Below are positions 61,359 through 64,000 of a stretch of DNA of 64,000 bases, one piece after another (positions within the stretch are counted from its first letter, which is position 1; each line of letters opens with the position of its first letter). This DNA comes from JADHUC01 sp964623055. Its GTDB lineage: Bacteria > Planctomycetota > Planctomycetia > Pirellulales > Pirellulaceae. The stretch is taken from NCBI GenBank assembly GCA_964623055.1, contig CAZURK010000004.1, positions 79,279 through 143,278 of the forward strand, read 5' to 3'. A program made the position numbers and the translations under genes. The notes under the pieces were generated by a model, which ran no database searches, had not been told where the DNA came from, and saw nothing but the letters and a program-made list of their open reading frames with translations.

Positions 61359-62903
61359 ATGTACTGCCGAACCTTATGTTGCTTTGTAGTTGTTTGGATT
61401 GGGGCCGTTGCGACTCTTGGACGTGCGGGGGATGCATCGGGCGCAGAGTCGCCCCAACCGCCCAACATCATTTACATCCTGGCCGATGACCTCGGCTACG
61501 CCGAACTGGGCTGCTACGGGCAGAAGAAAATCAAGACGCCGAATCTCGACCGGATGGCCGCCGAGGGGATGCGGTTCACGCAGCATTATTGCGGCAACGC
61601 GGTGTGCGCACCGTCGCGGTGCGTTTTGATGACGGGTAAACATCCCGGACACGCTTATATTCGCAGCAACCGCCGCGCTACCTTGCCGGAAGATATCAAA
61701 GAGAAATACGGCATGGAGTTTCGGGGCCAGGAACCGATTCCCGATGCCGAGGTGACTATCGCCGAAATGCTCAAACAGAAGGGCTATGCCACAGCAGCCA
61801 TCGGCAAATGGGGACTGGGTCATTTCGGCACGACGGGCGATCCAAGCAAACAGGGCGTCGATCTGTTCTTCGGCTACAACTGCCAGGCACACGCCCACAG
61901 CTTCTACCCGGCGTATCTGTGGAAGAACGACCGAAAAGTGAAACTCGCCAATGATCCACCCGTGCCCGGTCACGCTTCGTTGCCGGCCGGTGCGGACCCG
62001 AACGATCCTGCCAGCTATGCTCCGTTCAAGGGCACAGACTACTCGGCCGATCACATGATCGACGTGGCCTTAGAGTTCATCCGAGAGAACAAAGATGGAC
62101 CGTTCTTCCTGTACTTCCCGTCGACCATCCCTCACGTGGCGTTGCACATTCCGGACGAAGAACTGGAACCCTATCTGGGCAAGTGGGACGAGACACCGTT
62201 CATCCGCGAAAGCGGTTATGGCTACACGCCGCACATGACGCCCCGGGCCGCTTATGCAGCGATGATCAGCCGACTGGACAAGGACGTCGGGAGAATCATG
62301 ACATTGATCAAGGACTTGGAGCTCGGCGACAACACGCTGGTCATGTTCTCGTCGGACAACGGCACGACGCACTTGGACAAAGAAGTGGACTTCGAATTCT
62401 TCGAAAGCGTCGACCCGCTGCGCGGCCTGAAAGGTAGTTTGTACGAGGGCGGTATCCGCGTGCCGATGATCGCCCGGTGGCCGGGCAAGATCAAGCCGGC
62501 CACGACCACCGATCATCCGTCCGCGTTCTGGGACGTGATGCCCACGATCGCCGAGGTAACCGGTGCAAAGGTGCCCGATGGAATCGACGGAGTCAGTTTC
62601 GCCCCAACGCTGCTGGGCCAACCGGACGAGCAAGAGCAGCATGAGTACCTGTATTGGGAGTTCACCGGTTACAGAGGCCAACAAGCGGTGCGCATGGGCG
62701 ACTGGAAGGCCGTTCGTCAGAACATGCTCCGCCGCGACAACCCGGACCCGCTGAAGATCGAACTGTACAACCTGAAAGACGACATCGGCGAATCGCGAGA
62801 CGTGGCTGCAGAAAACCCCGAAATCGTCGCCCGGATGCGCGAGATCATGAAGGCCGGACGCGTGCCAAGCGAACTGTTTCCCATACCGCCGATCGACAAA
62901 TAG
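61359..62903 (+). CDS. Exported type I sulfatase (arylsulfatase family)
   Basis: Type I sulfatases remove sulfate esters from polysaccharides and need formylglycine maturation of a Cys or Ser. The 514-residue product has a signal peptide (CFVVVWIGAVATLGRAG), the metal-binding start NIIYILADDLGY, and the activation motif CAPSR with Cys83 (CxPSR). The substrate-pocket GKWGLGHFG and FSSDNGTTH follow. The C-terminal subdomain includes VRMGDWKAV. ATG 61359 has GGAG upstream. The neighbouring LamG protein suggests joint action on a sulfated polysaccharide, which is inference. Confidence 0.94.
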   Translation: MYCRTLCCFVVVWIGAVATLGRAGDASGAESPQPPNIIYILADDLGYAELGCYGQKKIKTPNLDRMAAEGMRFTQHYCGNAVCAPSRCVLMTGKHPGHAYIRSNRRATLPEDIKEKYGMEFRGQEPIPDAEVTIAEMLKQKGYATAAIGKWGLGHFGTTGDPSKQGVDLFFGYNCQAHAHSFYPAYLWKNDRKVKLANDPPVPGHASLPAGADPNDPASYAPFKGTDYSADHMIDVALEFIRENKDGPFFLYFPSTIPHVALHIPDEELEPYLGKWDETPFIRESGYGYTPHMTPRAAYAAMISRLDKDVGRIMTLIKDLELGDNTLVMFSSDNGTTHLDKEVDFEFFESVDPLRGLKGSLYEGGIRVPMIARWPGKIKPATTTDHPSAFWDVMPTIAEVTGAKVPDGIDGVSFAPTLLGQPDEQEQHEYLYWEFTGYRGQQAVRMGDWKAVRQNMLRRDNPDPLKIELYNLKDDIGESRDVAAENPEIVARMREIMKAGRVPSELFPIPPIDK

Positions 62904-63007
62904 GATGAGATGATCGTGCGAGCCACGTTTGCCATGTATAGCGTTTTGCTGTACAATTGCCGTGGGTGGATGAAGCGACCCGGATACTCGCGGAACCAGA
63001 GGGCTCG

Positions 63008-63277
63008 ATGACCAAGACAAATCAACTTATGGTGCGTTTGGACGAAGACAGCAAGGCCGATATCACGAAGGCTGCTGAGCTGCGCAAGGTGAGCATCAGC
63101 GACTATGTGCGGATGGTAACCGTGGCCCAAGCCCGTCGCGAAGTGAGTCAGGCCGAGCAAGACACCATTTCTCTGACGCCGGACGAACAGTTGGCCTTTT
63201 GGAATGCACTGAATGCCCCGGCAACGTTGACCAGTGCACAGCGGGAACTCGGCCGAATCATGCGGGGCGAGAAGTGA
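63008..63277 (+). CDS. DUF1778 antitoxin (TacA-like)
   Basis: The 89-residue product has an N-terminal ribbon-helix-helix (QLMVRLDEDSKADITKAAEL) that would bind operator DNA and autoregulate, and a C-terminal arm (ALNAPATLTSAQRELGRIM) that would wrap the toxin. Its stop overlaps the GNAT start, typical of type II toxin-antitoxin modules. Start ATG 63008. Confidence 0.88.
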   Translation: MTKTNQLMVRLDEDSKADITKAAELRKVSISDYVRMVTVAQARREVSQAEQDTISLTPDEQLAFWNALNAPATLTSAQRELGRIMRGEK

Positions 63278-63798
63278 GCGGTGTTAGGCTCCCCGGAGGA
63301 TATCGTTGGGAGCGATTGAGGCGGGATCATCCCCGGCGGCAATTCCGTTGCGGTGTGGCAGAAGTGGACGCTTGGCTGCGAACCAAAGCGTGGCAACATC
63401 AGAAGAAGCACCTGTCCGTCACAAAAGTGTTGCTCGACCCGGATGACTGGATCGCGGGTTACCATACGCTTGCCATGGGGCAAGTCGACTTTAGCGAGTT
63501 GCCCGCAGAACTGGCCAAGAGGCTTCCGCGACGATCGCTTCCCGTAGCCGTGGTTGCATGGTTGGGAGTGGCGGAGGAGCACCAAGGGAAAGGGCTGGGG
63601 CGATTGCTATTGGCTCAATCTCTTCGCGACTGCCATGAAGCCGGCGAAGTATTCGCTTTCGTGGCGGTGATCCTGGACTGCCTGAATGACGCTGCCAAGA
63701 GGTTCTACCGGCAGTGGGACTTCCGGGAATTGCCCGGGCATCCCTACAGGCTATTCCTGAGCTACCGCCAACTCGAATCCATGATGAGCGAAAGCTGA
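63274..63798 (+). CDS. GNAT-family acetyltransferase toxin (TacT-like)
   Basis: TacT/AtaT-type toxins acetylate the amino group of aminoacyl-tRNAs and block translation. The 174-residue product has the GNAT acetyl-CoA motif AEEHQGKGLGRLLLAQSL, a FVAVILDCLNDAAKRFYRQWDF segment with the catalytic-type Tyr, and an N-terminus FRCGVAEVDAWLRTKA typical of the toxin branch. The GTG start at 63274 overlaps the antitoxin stop (GTGA), so the two are coupled. A complete, apparently intact module. Confidence 0.88.
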   Translation: MSGVRLPGGYRWERLRRDHPRRQFRCGVAEVDAWLRTKAWQHQKKHLSVTKVLLDPDDWIAGYHTLAMGQVDFSELPAELAKRLPRRSLPVAVVAWLGVAEEHQGKGLGRLLLAQSLRDCHEAGEVFAFVAVILDCLNDAAKRFYRQWDFRELPGHPYRLFLSYRQLESMMSES

Positions 63799-63847
63799 CA
63801 TTGGCTACGTCCGTGCCAAGTGTGGGGCGAGTGCTATCGCAAGACAG

Positions 63848-64000
63848 CTATCTCCGCGGCTGATGCAGATTCCGCATGGTCTGCACCTGACGCAGGTCCT
63901 GCATCAGTTGCTCGATCGTGGCATGCACGTCCCAGGTCGTCCGTACTTCGATTGTACTCTCGTCGCCGCGTTTGATGCTTGCCGGACCGCCAACGTCGTC
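63848..64000 (-). CDS. C-terminal end of an unknown protein (5' end outside window)
   Basis: The minus-strand frame runs from the window edge for 50 residues to a TAG at 63848, with a segment EVRTTWDVHATIEQLMQDLRQ of helix-like character. Codon use and length without stops are compatible with a real gene end. No family recognised. Confidence 0.5.
   Translation of the reverse strand, partial: DDVGGPASIKRGDESTIEVRTTWDVHATIEQLMQDLRQVQTMRNLHQPRR

Overview
The window looks like chromosomal DNA from a planctomycete, probably close to Pirellulales. The reasons are two DUF1559 proteins with prepilin-type N-termini, a DUF1080 protein, a CxPSR sulfatase beside a LamG protein, many secreted c-type haem proteins, archaeal-type H4MPT one-carbon genes, a peroxiredoxin-kinase fusion, and many intergenic palindromic repeats. 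No tRNA, rRNA, CRISPR array, insertion sequence or prophage was recognised. Coding density is high and genes lie on both strands in short operons.

Layout. 1-2.4 kb: edge-truncated metallophosphoesterase and Hsp20. 2.4-5.7 kb: ABC exporter pair, a PII protein and convergent truB. 5.9-10.4 kb: TM/NPCBM-like protein, aldo/keto reductase, DUF1080 protein and a very acidic Tyr-rich secreted protein. 10.7-14.6 kb: small protein, ftr (formylmethanofuran:H4MPT formyltransferase), a channel with a non-potassium pore motif, and a sugar isomerase. 14.6-20.4 kb: mono-haem protein, acidic scaffold-like protein, CPBP protease, sirtuin, an H4MPT-type DHPS-like protein and a PEGA lipoprotein. 20.4-28.1 kb: PP2C phosphatase, then an apparent Ile/Val leader-peptide attenuator ahead of cimA-valS-rhomboid. 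28.2-32.3 kb: UgpC-type ATPase, moaE, moaA, cysteine desulfurase. 32.5-37.3 kb (minus): SGNH hydrolase, secreted EF-hand/O-methyltransferase, prenyltransferase-repeat protein, small membrane protein. 37.5-43 kb: AEC carrier, then a minus-strand set of two DUF1559 proteins, a lipoprotein and a second FtsX/LolD-type ABC pair. 43.4-48.8 kb: cytochrome b561/EB_dh protein facing a PhnD-like/PQQ-propeller fusion and a Cys-rich NHL protein. 49.5-51.1 kb: decayed remnants. 51.1-54 kb: di-haem peroxidase and the peroxiredoxin-kinase fusion. 54-64 kb: small lipoprotein, large secreted protein, membrane haem protein, LamG protein and divergent sulfatase, a DUF1778/GNAT toxin-antitoxin pair and a partial CDS.

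Two observations stand out. First, 21,795-22,063 has the complete architecture of ribosome-mediated attenuation: a promoter, a 27-residue leader peptide in which 9 of residues 14-26 are Ile or Val, a possible antiterminator, and an intrinsic terminator directly before cimA and valS. Second, many intergenic gaps carry palindromic elements from several sequence families, several of which share the same plan: a short stem closed by a TCC loop, often followed by its inverted copy.

All calls are from reading the sequence and recalling family features; no database search was possible.
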